Assembly: GCA_031763025.1 (NCBI GenBank)
Contig: JASSKH010000015.1
Span: 12,008,774-12,072,773 of the forward strand
DNA from: Macrocystis pyrifera
Lineage: Eukaryota; Sar; Phaeophyceae; Laminariales; Laminariaceae
Length of the DNA stretch: 64,000 nt
Direction of reading: 5' to 3'
Part shown: piece after piece, positions 1 through 10,875 of the stretch
Numbering within the stretch: the stretch's first letter is position 1
How the letters are laid out: each line of letters begins with the position of its first letter
Position numbers and translations under genes: made by a program
The notes under the pieces: model-generated
Database searches by the model: none
Told to the model about the DNA's origin: nothing
What the model saw: the letters and a program-made list of their open reading frames with translations, nothing else

Positions 1-2526
1 GCTGTTGTATAGCGTCGCAGATACGTCGCGATTGCTTGGTGTGTGTACAATTTGCCCGATCACCGAAGTGACCAAACGCCAAATAACCAGCCACTTCACC
101 CTGCCTGTCGGTCGACATCGGAGTGTTTGAGCGTAGTACTAATCCCACACAGCACGAAGGGGGCGGTTGTCGATTTTGTGGATGTTGATCGCTGCTGTTA
201 CGTGTGTGAGCTAGGCTTATGTGGCCGCAACCCGTTCTGACCAGGACCCTTTGTTTTGCATTTTATTTTAGTTTGTTTTCTGCGTTTGGTATTTTCCTTT
301 TCCTGTGCACCGAGCTTAAGCCGCACAGCTGTAGTTCATTTGCGCGTAGAGACGAGCTCCCACATTAAAGCATGGTGCTCACGGTTCCGTACCCACTTTG
401 ATCGCTCGTTGACGGTAGGTCTTCTCCTTGCGGATACACAAAGCAATCATAATGCTGTCGAAACCGAAATGTTTCCACTGTGTTCCTGGCATGCCGTGCT
501 CTTACAAAAACAGGGAAACGGGTGTGCTATGGACTACACCAATTCGCACATTACACAAAACAAAGAGATGGGGGGGAAACCTGCGTCCCGCGCCTTGAAC
601 GAGTCGAAAAACGAAAAATCTGCTCGTGACACAAATACATAAAATTACAATGCATTTCGTGGAGATAAACGCTTTGGTAGGTATTCCGCTCACCGGATTG
701 GCGGAAAAAAAAAAATCCGGTCGCCGGGCACGGTTCGTCTTGATTTACTCACCGACGCGAGTCCCGTTGCCGTTGTGCACAGGCTGGCGCGGCAGATCCT
801 CTCGTTCTGTCTGCACGCGAATCGTGCACGTTCTTGGAGACAAAACGTCCGCGAACACTTCATCGTCTCTATGTTTTCCTGCCTTCTGTGACTCGTGTTC
901 AGAGGTTTTGCGTGATTATTTTGGGTTGAGTGCTCTCCGACCTGTAGCAGTTCCAGGGAGCGTCAGCTTCCCTCCCTTCTCCTATCATGGGGGTCCTCTG
1001 TACGGACGGACGTTTCACGACAGAAATCCCAGGCCCGCCAGAAATACGCCACTAAAGTGTGTTGTTGTCACGTATAACAGAAGGAATTGTTTGTTTTCGG
1101 ACGACAAAGAGAGGCTAGCACCGACGTGTACGATCAGTGCTCAAAATAGAGACTACTCTTGCAGCTTGTGTTTCACGGGAGTTTGAGGCAGGGCATATGG
1201 GGCCTCGAATCCTTCTCCGTAAGTAATATGGTATCATATATATATATATATATTTTCTACGTACATCAGCAACATGAGCAGCAGATATGCCGCAGCGAGT
1301 GCCAGAAAGCCACTCACATATCGTGTAGGTGAGACAACATCATTAGCTGTTGCATCCATCGTAGAATATCCTTCATTGTTATTATTGATATTGTTGATGT
1401 TTGTGCTTGTGGTGAATTAGGTGGGACTACACCGGCATGATGCTGTGCCGCCGTGTGTGACCCAACATCGCAAACGTCTGCGATGGAGTATGAATCAATC
1501 AGTGCATCTCCAGCTGTACACACACAGATGCTCGCAGGGTATACCTGTACGATACGCACAAAAGTACTCCGAGCAATAGTACACACTGGGAGTATCTAGA
1601 GTATTTTGCACTACGAGACATGGTAGTAATTGACGGTAAAAACAACATCACACTGCGAGTACTAGCAGAATAGACAGTACATCACCCCAGACTACAAGCA
1701 GTGTCTCCAGTCCACAAACATCGGAAAGACTTAACGAACACTACGTACGAACCGTATTCAATTACGATATAATTGGAGTGCCGTACAGCAGCTTTTTTTA
1801 ACAGTATCAAACCATGACACGAAGTTAATATTTTCAGTGCGTCAAGTTTCACCACCCCCCCCCTCTCCTCCCTCCAAACGTATTTTACTCCAACGCGCGA
1901 CCTAAATATCGTTAGCAAAAGATGTGAGCTTCGACGATGTTTTTACATATTTTCGATCTGACTAACATGAGTTGCTTGCATTTGTTTTTCGGAAACCTCG
2001 TGGATGAAATGGTCGAAACGGTGCACGGCTGTTCTATGTAATGTTAGTGCTCACGGTGTACCGTCAGTACACCGCTCGCCAAATATCTGCACTTGTTGTG
2101 AGTATCACGGGAGACGGCGATCGATGGCTCTCCGGGGTGTCGGCGAAGGATATTTATGATTCTCGGACGTTTGACCAAAGATCGTGCCATACGAGAATCA
2201 GGACATCGGTCGCTCTCGTTTTCCATATGGGCAGCGTCTATTGAACCCTCCCAACGCTTGGCATTGAGCCTGGCCTCCGCTTTGGAGATACGCTACGCAT
2301 CAACCGACACGGCGATCGGTGGCCGTCCGGGGCCCCGGCGAAGCCCCTTGTACTCCATCGGCATACATTATTCCTCGGACACACTTGACTAAAACATTGT
2401 CCAAACGATACATAGCGAGGATGTCGACAAATATTTAGCGCATTTGCTCAACGTGGAACTGCACACCTCGGGCGAAAGTGACGTACAACGCTCTATAAAA
2501 GGTCAGTTTCGATGCCCCAACACAAG
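1..2526. other. No supported gene; upstream flank of copy A
   Basis: Open frames up to 186 codons occur (626-1186) but show no recognisable domain, no convincing splice signals and no composition that separates them from neighbouring noise. A (TA)n tract lies near 1232-1252. Two imperfect copies of a ~38-bp segment sharing GGCGATCG and TCCGGGG blocks lie at 2109-2148 and 2307-2345. A promoter for the downstream gene could lie here, but I cannot point to one. Confidence 0.5.
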
Positions 2527-2935
2527 TCCCAAGTCGAATTCGATCACCCACACGAAAACAGAAGCAGTCGATATCCACACTAATAACAATTAATTTTCGG
2601 ATCGTTCACCAACCTCAAGTCAATTTCCATCCCTACCGTAAGCCAAGGTGAATTTCAACCCATGCAATAAATACGAGTCAACCTAGCCCCGCACATTAAA
2701 ACAAAGTCAATTTGAACCGCCGCACAAAAACCAAGTCAAATTCGATCACCACAGTAAAAAAAAGTCATTCTCCATCCCTTTCACCAAACTCAAGTTAAAT
2801 TCGATCCCTAAACTGAAACCAAGTCAATTTCGACCCTCATTGTAATTACAAGCCAATTTCGGCGCCCCGGCATAAAAACGAAGCCAAGTTCGATGCAGGC
2901 ACGAAAATCAAGCCGTTTTCGACCCCACCCAGCAC
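2527..2935. repeat. Degenerate 29-30 bp minisatellite
   Basis: About twelve diverged units share the core AAGTCAATTTCGATCCC followed by an A-rich spacer. The core recurs at 2617, ~2643, 2675, 2704, 2733, 2762, 2792, 2821, 2850, 2881 and 2910, a very regular 29-30 bp step. The array ends about 220 bp before the first convincing coding sequence of copy A, so it sits in the 5' flank or an upstream intron. Confidence 0.75.
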
Positions 2936-3158
2936 AAAACTGAGAAATATCTGATCCATACGCAGAAACGATCCTTCGCGCCCAAATCAATATGAACGTG
3001 TGCACGTTTCATAGCGGAAACGCAGCTCCCAAATATACCTTTAGATAATCTAGGCATCGTTGCCGGCAACTCGCCTTCCGCCAACCTCAGCACAAGCGTC
3101 CGTATTTCACGTTCGTCCTTACTGCCCCTTACGGTTTTTCCTGCCTCCAGCAGAGCTC

Positions 3159-3690
3159 ATGAGGCTCTCAGGTGCCGCGCAGGCACCAGTCGTACGCGCT
3201 CTGGCAACTGTGGACACTACAGTACCTGCGCCATCCAGAAACAGGATATCTGTCCGGACGTACAGGACTAATTACAGGGTTGATACGTGGGACGACGGTC
3301 GCGAAGACCTCTACCGAGTGACCTATTGGAAATTCGGCCTAAAGTCCGTCTACACCTTCGACATCGAGGGGCACGTGAAGACCCTGACGGCTCGTGACAC
3401 GATGTACACATTTGACTTGACCGTTCCATCCAGAATGCTCGTGACCTCAAGCGACAACGCCATAGAAGATGTGGATATCGATCCCAGCGCTGCTATTGGC
3501 TGCCCGACGTGTGTGGTCACGTGGAACACATTGTGCAACGTTGGCCTGACAGAGGTATGCTTCTTGAATGAGAACAACCCAGTCGAGTTCGATCAGGATG
3601 CCCAAGATTCGGTGAGGAGATTCTGTGGTGCGGTTGGGGCGGCATGCCAAACGTCCGCTTTCGACACTTGCGATGGGCAGTGCGTTGAAG
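3159..3690 (+). CDS. Copy A N-terminal exon, unrecognised Cys-containing domain
   Basis: The frame is open from before 3159 to the donor GAAG|GTGAG at 3690/3691 (phase 1). It encodes a charged, beta-rich looking stretch (RTYRTNYRVDTWDDGREDLY), then a Cys-containing part with CPTC, CNVG, CFLN, CGAV, CQTS and CDGQCVEG. I do not recognise the family. Copy B has no counterpart and carries WSC domains here instead. The true exon start is unclear: possible acceptors lie near 3151 (CCTCCAG) and 3170 (CTCTCAG). Downstream, a 223-nt intron containing an 11-C run leads to the stalk exon. Confidence 0.55.
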
Positions 3691-3913
3691 GTGAGATATG
3701 TATAGAGAGATGCGTAGCAACCCCCCCCCCCGCGAGAATCAAGGAGGATGCGCCTATGAAGCGATACGTGCAAAATCTGAGCTTAACTGAATATGTCCGA
3801 AGGGTCTTTTCAGAGGCCTCCCAAAACCAGTACCCGTGACGCTCTCGCCCATCCGCCTTTGTTGCCGTCACTCGTCTGCTTGCACAACGACCACCTGGAA
3901 CTTCCCCTGCAAG

Positions 3914-4679
3914 GCCCTCCGACCCCTAACCCGACTCCATCTCCGACTGCCGAACCCACTGTCATCCCAACCCCCGAACCCACGCCAGCTCCCACCCCCG
4001 AACCCACCGCACCTACAACGCCTGATCCTACTCCAGCTCCGACCAACCAACCCACCATTCCTTCGACCCCGGAAACCACAGCAGCTCCAAATCCCGAACC
4101 CACCCTATCTCCGACCCCTGAACCCACTCGAGGTCTAACGCCGGAACCCAGTGCACTACTGACCGTCGACCCGACTTCTGCTCCATCTCCTGAGCCAACA
4201 CGCGCTCCCCACCCCCGAGCACACTCTATCTCCGACCTCGGAACCCACCACAGGTACAACGCCTGAACCTACTTCGGCTCCAGCGCCTCAACCGAATACA
4301 CCCCCGACCGTCGACCCCACTCCAGCTCCGGCCCCTGAACCGACGACCGTTCCAGCCCCCGAGCCCACTTCAGCTCCGACCCCGGAACCGAATCCACCTA
4401 CGATCCCGGAACCCACTCCAGAGCCGACGCCTGAACCCACTCCAGGTCTAACTTCTGAACCCAGTGTACCTCCGACCATCGACCCGACTCCAGCCCCAAC
4501 TCCTGAACCGACTCCCGTTCCAACCCCCGAACCTACTATAGCTCCGACACCCGAACCCGCCCCCGCTCGGACCATCGACCCCACTCTAGCTCCGACCCCG
4601 GAACCGAGTTTAGGTCCGACCGCCGAGCCCAGTCCGACTCCGACCCCGGCGCCCACTCCAGCTCCAATCGACGCGTTTG
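3914..4679 (+). CDS. Copy A Pro/Thr-rich 'PEPT' stalk exon, frameshifted
   Basis: The acceptor CTGCAAG|GC and donor TTTG|GTGAGTAAG define a phase 1-1 exon of 766 nt. The translation is a run of TPEPTPAPTPEPT-like units, typical of an extended, O-glycosylated linker in a surface protein. The first part is open in one frame to a TGA at 4264-4266. From about 4206 the repeat continues in the next frame to the donor. A phase 1-1 exon needs a multiple of three (765), so one base is extra. CTCCCCACC near 4206 stands where the repeat predicts CTCCCACC. The complementary strand gives a Gly/Val-rich shadow frame only. Confidence 0.7.
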
Positions 4680-5021
4680 GTGAGTAAGCAATTTAAGAAC
4701 GCAAGGAATGCTCATTTTATGCTTGTGCTGCGCGTATTAGTGAAAGCCCAACCTATAATCTCCACAATTATGGGCGCTATGTCAAGCATAACGCCTATTA
4801 CAGCATACAAAAGTAAGCCCAGTTTAGAGGGAATCTACTTGAGCTCCCTTTGACTAGCTTGTACTACGATCTTGCATTTTTGGAACTAAAACATTGAGAA
4901 AAAAGGCGTATCTGCATCCGTGGGTTGTGCGCTAGTGGCCCTTGAATTCGTGCCCGGCTGAATCACTGAACCAACGGGGGCGTGGAAAATGAATTTTGGA
5001 AAGAGTATCAGTGAACAGCCC

Positions 5022-5131
5022 ATTACGGAGGGTCATATTAAATAGGACCTACCGTTCACACATAAAACTATATATTTACTTTTTGACTAACAATATTTGG
5101 TCATATTTACTAAACTGTGGTCCCTCGTAAT
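5022..5131. mobile_element. MITE, ~110 bp, copy 1
   Basis: ATTACGGAGGGTC at the left end and its near-complement ending CCCTCGTAAT at the right end bracket an AT-rich middle containing AAAACTATATAT. The same ends and middle recur at 20389-20496, 30115-30222 and 45671-45769. It lies in the intron just upstream of the copy A EGF exon. Confidence 0.7.
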
Positions 5132-5247
5132 AGTATGTGCATTCCTTGCGTCCTCGCATGCTAGGTTATCGGGGCGAAGTTTGCGTCTGTACCATCACTC
5201 TCGAAAACCGACAATTTGTTGCCTCTGCCCGCCGTCTGGTCGTGCAG

Positions 5248-5367
5248 GCTCGTGTAACCCCAGTCCGTGTCTTAATGGGGGGTCCTGCAGCGTCGATCCC
5301 GCCGGTGGCCACATCTGCACCTGTGCCACCGGATATGGAGGAATGTCGTGTCAAGCCGATACTTCAG
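5248..5367 (+). CDS. Copy A EGF-like domain exon
   Basis: A 120-nt exon with acceptor CGTGCAG|GC and donor TTCAG|GTGATC, phase 1 on both sides. It encodes a complete six-cysteine EGF module: CNPSPCLNGGSC, then HICTCATGYGGMSC. It is nearly identical to the copy B exon at 26743-26862. Such a domain normally acts in extracellular protein interaction. The symmetric 1-1 phase is the classic signature of a shuffled module. Confidence 0.85.
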
Positions 5368-7010
5368 GTGATCTACAATTTGTACGTGTCTATCGCTTGA
5401 CTGCTTGAACTGGCGCAGCATGTCCACGAAGGTGTCGTTTGCTGATCGTGCGCGCGGCGTCCTACGATGGAGGTTCACCCTAATTTTTCTGAGGCTCATA
5501 TGTCCCCGCAAGGTGCAGTGCAGAATTCAATGGGAACAAACACATGAAACCGACTGACGATTGGGATGTGTGGGGCGCGCACCTTCGATAATTACAGAAA
5601 TCCCCACGATTCGCACTGGTGTATCTCCTTCACCTGGCACCCGTTAAGAGCGCCGTGGTGGCTCAGAAGTTCTTGTTTTCCCAAATGGGATACCTCTATC
5701 GTAGATCGCCCCGTTTATAAGCCATGCATGCCGTTATACCGTTAAAATTTCAAGAATTGTGTTCGATGGTGTCGCTGGCGTTGGCTGTGGCGACCTTCTT
5801 GAGGTGCTACAGTTTACAGTAGCATGCATCAATTCGCCGGATTGTGCGCTTCTACATTCAAGTGGTGCATGTATAACATTAGAGCCAGACACGGCTATTG
5901 CCACAGCTTTAGGGCACACCATCATCTGTATTTTCCGCGTATCGTCTGACATGGTTTTTGATTGGCTGTGAAGGATACGAAGCGCATCAGTACGACGGGT
6001 GTCTCTCGTCGTCGGGTGTCATCAAGTCGTATCTCTCTCTCGTGGCTTGACCTTCGAAAACGGGTCCTTCAAGAAACACTGGAATCAATCGCCGTCCTGC
6101 TTTACGTTTCCTTGTCGGAAACGGGCACGTTCGTCCACGTCACAGACTGCTTCCTACCGATGCTAACCGCATGCTCCTGACCAAACGGTGCATTCCTCGT
6201 CTGGCGTACATGCATGTCATCAGGCCTTGCCGAATTCTTCATCGACTTTGTGGACAACTCCGGTTTTGCGGACTCCGGCCTCGGTGACGCCCGCCTTGAC
6301 AGGTTGCTATCTGCTGCTGCAAGGTAATGAACACGCTCGAATTTTTCATCGTGGGCAGTAAACGCTCGCGATGTAACTTCAGTTCGTCGTTTTCAATGAA
6401 CCTTTATCACCTTTACTTACGAGGCATACGCTCAATTTTGATTGTTGCGTTATACATTCATGGAACTTCCTTGAAGCACGCTTCGGTTTACCTCCGGCGG
6501 TTTATCATGCTATTGTTCAGAAAACTAGCTCAACTTTGCACGTGGTCAGGATCGGTCGGGCGTCTTCGGCTACTGTGTTGAAAACGACCCCTTAGACTTT
6601 AATGGTTGCACCGTACATCTGCATGTATGGTTGTCCCCCATGAGCCCCCGAGTCCTGTACACGGCGACCAGCACACGGCGAGAGGGTAACATCTGCCTCC
6701 GGTTGACCTCAACGGGGGTGCTCTTAGCGGACTGTGTCGGAGCAACTTGGTTTGCCTCCAATCAGACATAGTTTCCGAGCGGCACGCGTTCGACAACACC
6801 CTATCTCCTTTGAGCTCGTAACAAGGTGGTACGAAACATAGTTGCGTCCTAAACGTCTACGTACTTGTCGGTTTGATCACTCGGCAAGCGGCACGCAACT
6901 CTCTCTGTATTTTTTCTTTCGCATATCGTTCACCCATAATTTGTGACTTAGAGCCGACACGCCTCACTTCAAAATGGTGTGCTCTGTGTTTGGCGACATG
7001 TCTCTCACAG

Positions 7011-7268
7011 GTGGGAAGAGGTGATAACGCATACGCCATGCGGGGGGGACGCGGAACGCCCAGCCGGCCGAGTGTTAATCACCCTAACCACCGTCGTCTT
7101 CTCTGGATTATTCCCTTTCAGCGTTTCTGATCGAGACCTATATTGGACGGGTTGCGATATAACGGCCACCGGTCGCCTAAGCTTCGACACCCCCGGCATC
7201 TACACGTTAGACAATGACCAGTTCGAAGAACTCGTTTTCTACGAAATCGGACACATCCTCGGCATCGG
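7011..7268 (+). CDS. Copy A protease active-site exon with YEIGH in place of HEIGH
   Basis: The acceptor CTCACAG|G and donor ATCGG|GTGAGA give a phase 2-2 exon (86 codons), three codons shorter than copy B. It begins RWEEVITHTPCGG, contains FDTPGIYTLDNDQFEELVF and ends YEIGHILGIG. In copy B the matching sequence is HEIGHILGIG, the zinc-binding HExxH motif of metzincins. The codon here is TAC (Tyr) against CAC (His). Without the first His, zinc binding and catalysis are not expected. Confidence 0.8.
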
Positions 7269-8184
7269 GTGAGATCTACATTTGGGTCCGGGTGTTCTGA
7301 AACATCAACTTAGCGTCCAGGTTTCAAGTCATAAGTTCGCGTGAGCTCCTCCGCTACGTTTAATCAATGACGGTTTCATATGTTATCCGTCCAAATCCAT
7401 CCGTTTCCAGCATTCGTTGTTTAGTGTGTTTGCATGTATCGCACATGCCGCATACATCTGACGCACGTGCAGACACTGGACAGAACCTCATGTGGATGTT
7501 GACCGCACGGAACCACGAGGTGTGTATCTATTTCGGCGTAGTTGTCATCAGCAGAGGAGATTAAACTGAACCGACCGTCAGCACACCCCTTACACGGCGG
7601 TAATCTTGACGGCAACACTACCAACAAATGACGATTTGTGTCGCTTCCTTCTAGGTGCCAAGCTCCGGAGCGGCCTCGTTTCTTATCTTGGGTAGGCGAA
7701 GATGGCTTCTGTTTCTCATGCGACTGTCCTTTATCTCGTGGCCATTCTGACTTTGTGTTTGTGCTTTTTTTTTGCATAAGTTTATCATTTATTTCTCAAA
7801 CAGAATACAGATATATTTCTGCTCCCGCCCTTACCCTGCACTGGTATCGAACATGTGACGCGCACTCGACACTGAAGGCGTGCCTAAGTATTTCCGAGGC
7901 TCCTCTTTCGAGGAAATCTGTGCATCATCCAAAATCCCACAATCAACGAAAGATGAATGCGAAAGCCATCAAGCAGTCCCATGGCTGACGCATGCTTGGA
8001 ATGGTACGGTCGCGTGCTGAAAAGCACAAACGGGGTAAGGTATGCCACATCGAACCGTCGTTCAGTGCCCAAGAGGAGTTCCGTCAGTCTCGGTGACAGG
8101 TTGGCCAAACCCTGCACCCCTATTGTAGCAAAAGTGTCAACGGCTGTCGAAACGCTACCTTAATTGCTGTCGGCAACGAGATAA

Positions 8185-8186
<2 letters not shown>

Positions 8187-8231
<45 letters not shown>

Positions 8232-8258
8232 ACCCCACACCCCCCCCCCCCCCCCCCC
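8187..8258. repeat. 72-bp poly-C tract
   Basis: An almost pure C run with A interruptions at 8232, 8237 and 8239, in the copy A intron between the YEIGH exon and the next exon. The G-rich complement could form quadruplex structures. Its true length is likely uncertain in any assembly. Confidence 0.85.
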
Positions 8259-8819
8259 TGTACAGCCTAGGCATGTTTCTGAGGTTCCTCGCTTGAGGGG
8301 CTCTAAAGTATCATGTATAACCTCCCAATCAATGAGAAACGAATGCACAATCCGTCGAGAAATCCTACATCCGAGGCACACACCGAGTAGTGTTGAAGAT
8401 CACCAAGGCCATGTTGACGGCATTGGAAACATCCCCAGTTTCTTAACCCCCCCGATCGCAAACGGTTTGCTCCCCCTGTCATAACACGTGTCTATTGTTT
8501 CCGCAAACGTGCCGTAACAGTCGCCGGTCTTGGCCGCGCCTTTATTATTCTTGTGGAGACAGCTTGCGCTATTGAATATCCGCTCATGTATATATACACA
8601 CATAGATACATACTGGGTACTGTATTTTGAGCCCGACTTCCGTGTGAAATACGTGCGACGAAGCGTGTTCACTGGTGCGGCTGCTCTAGAGCATATGGGA
8701 GCGCCACAGCGACATGCAACGATGCTCCCACGGCAACATGCAAAGCTGCGCTTCGTTTGTTCGGGAGAAACAATGATTGCACCCTGTCGTTTCTATCCGT
8801 TCCAATGTCTACGTTCCAG

Positions 8820-8960
8820 ATATGCGTGGGACAAGTGCACTGCAGGGTGCACCAGAGACGGACTTTCTGAGTACGGATGTCCGTCCGTCCGCTGCCGCCG
8901 CATACAACGACCTTGCTGGGAACGAAGAGGGGACTCCGGCGTTCATCGTAGGCACCGCCG
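8820..8960 (+). CDS. Copy A protease exon with 4-bp frameshifting duplication
   Basis: Acceptor TTCCAG|A and donor CCGCCG|GTGAG. The first frame gives YAWDKCTAGCTRDG, and the second gives AAAYNDLAGNEEGTPAF, both matching copy B (29457-29593). The exon is 141 nt against 137 in copy B, and the phases (2 in, 1 out) require 137. The surplus is the repeated CCGT unit in CCGTCCGTCC just after the TGT near 8878. As it stands the frame runs into nonsense. Confidence 0.8.
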
Positions 8961-10875
8961 GTGAGAAATTGAAGCCTCGACTCCATGTCGACTTTATTTG
9001 ACAGAATCCGAAGGACGTTCTTGTACGACCAGCCGGACACACCCTTTGAACACATAGGTTAGAATCAGATGACCTTCCTACGTGAGAACCTACTGGATAT
9101 ATACTATGATACTTGTACTCCGGTATTAGGGCCCGTTTTAACGAGAAACCTTTTTCATGATTATCGAATAGGGAAAACATAATTTGACTTGATTTCAATA
9201 GAATTTCGTGAAAACATGCCTTGGGGTCCTATCGAGGAATAGCGTAGCAAAAACAAAAGCGAATCACGCGCAAGGGTCAACGAACCCCAGAGGACAACCA
9301 ACGAGACGAGCGGCAGCCCGGGGCGTCGCGGTCAGGGGCCGATTGTTTCTGCCGGCATTGCCGATGAGGATATCGCTCTTGCGACGTCTTGGGTGGCTGG
9401 CGCAGCCCCGAAGCCCCACGAAGGCAGCAGCGACGGGGATACAACGATCGAACGTCTGGGCGAAGTCGCGACCTGGTCGGTGCTTGTGTGGTTTGCGAGG
9501 CAAAGAGGGATGAAAAGCTGGGCTTGCGACGGCCTTGTAAATGTTTGGGGCGCCGCAGATGATCTATTCTGTGCTAGGGGCCGTCGGAGCTCGCGCTGCG
9601 GCTGCTCCGGGTGCCCCGTCTCTCGGTAATGGTGGGTCTCACCTATGAAGCGGTCGACAACACGGCTCACGTTCACGTGGCTTGCTTCGGTTTCAAGAAC
9701 ATGCCACGTCTAGTTGGACAAACTCCCCGAATCGAATAACACGAAGCGCAAACGAAGTCCCAAAAGACTTCTTGTCGAATTCGTTTCTATTCGTTTTATT
9801 CGAATCAAATGTCAAAATGCCTGATTGATGTTTCACTTTTCGACAAATCAGATGCAAATCAAATCAAACGAAAAAAGTATTGGCAGAGTATCAGAAAAAA
9901 AAAGGTTTCTCGTTAAGATGTACCCTTACGTTGTTTTAGGACTAACGGGTAGGAAAATTGGTCAGTTTGCGTGAACACACATGTTGGAAGTCATGTCTCG
10001 GGTGATATTGTGGGATCCCCATGTGAAGAACTCAGAAAATAAGCCAGCGCCATGGCCGGGGCATAGCTCGCTATCGACTGCTTTCGTTCGTTTTCGACGA
10101 TACCGTGTACGTCATCTTCGACATCATCATTTTCGTCAGGCTGTCTGTGGGGCGATAGGGGGCGCGAACCGTTTTCGGAGAGTGTTGTTCCAACTCGACC
10201 GCAAACGAATCCACGAAGGTAATGGACAGAACTGAAAACAGACAAATGCCCCTGCAGCTGCAGTATGTTCCTTGAGCAACTGATTTCGAGAAGAGCGTCC
10301 TGCTAGGTGGCGATCAGAACCTTCTTGGAACATTTCCATGAGGGAAACGCGGGACGACCACACAGGCTCCGTTTGGCCAAATGGTCAACCTTGACCCCGC
10401 AGTGGGTCCTTCCTGTTTGGCACCCCGAGCCCAAGTGGGGGCCCTCGGATATATAATGAGGCGTTGAGAGGGCTCAATTCGCACACCTATCCCACGTTAT
10501 CGACAACGATACCCAACACCAAATTCGGCGAACACAACAAAACTCGAAAAGTCGTGAACACAGAAGCTGAAGGCAGAATGATACACTCACGGTGCCGGGC
10601 GCTATACATTCGACTCCGCCTATACCCCCAATTTCCACCCGCGCGTGTTTGAAAGTAATAGCACGCGGAAGCAAGTCAAGAGAATATGCTTATTCCGAGA
10701 AACATTTTGCCCACGTGGAGTACTCTTCTCATCAAACTGCCGTGGACGCCTAGTTTACTTTTCTACTCATAATCAAAAGTAGCTAAACCAACCTAAAACC
10801 ACCTTCATTGCTAAGCCGCGTTGGCGACGCCCGTACGTGTTCGTGCCTGAAATTATCTAAAATGCCATGTCGTAG

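Noticed and set aside
626..1186. 186-codon plus-strand open frame
   Set aside because: No domain, no splice context, and other frames overlap it; not distinguishable from chance.
2617..2935. Regular 29-30 bp spacing resembling a CRISPR array
   Set aside because: There are no unique spacers: the whole period is the repeat, and the window is eukaryotic.
3810..4656. Gly/Val-rich minus-strand open frames (149 and 122 codons)
   Set aside because: Complement of the Pro/Thr stalk repeat on the plus strand, which fits a spliced gene.
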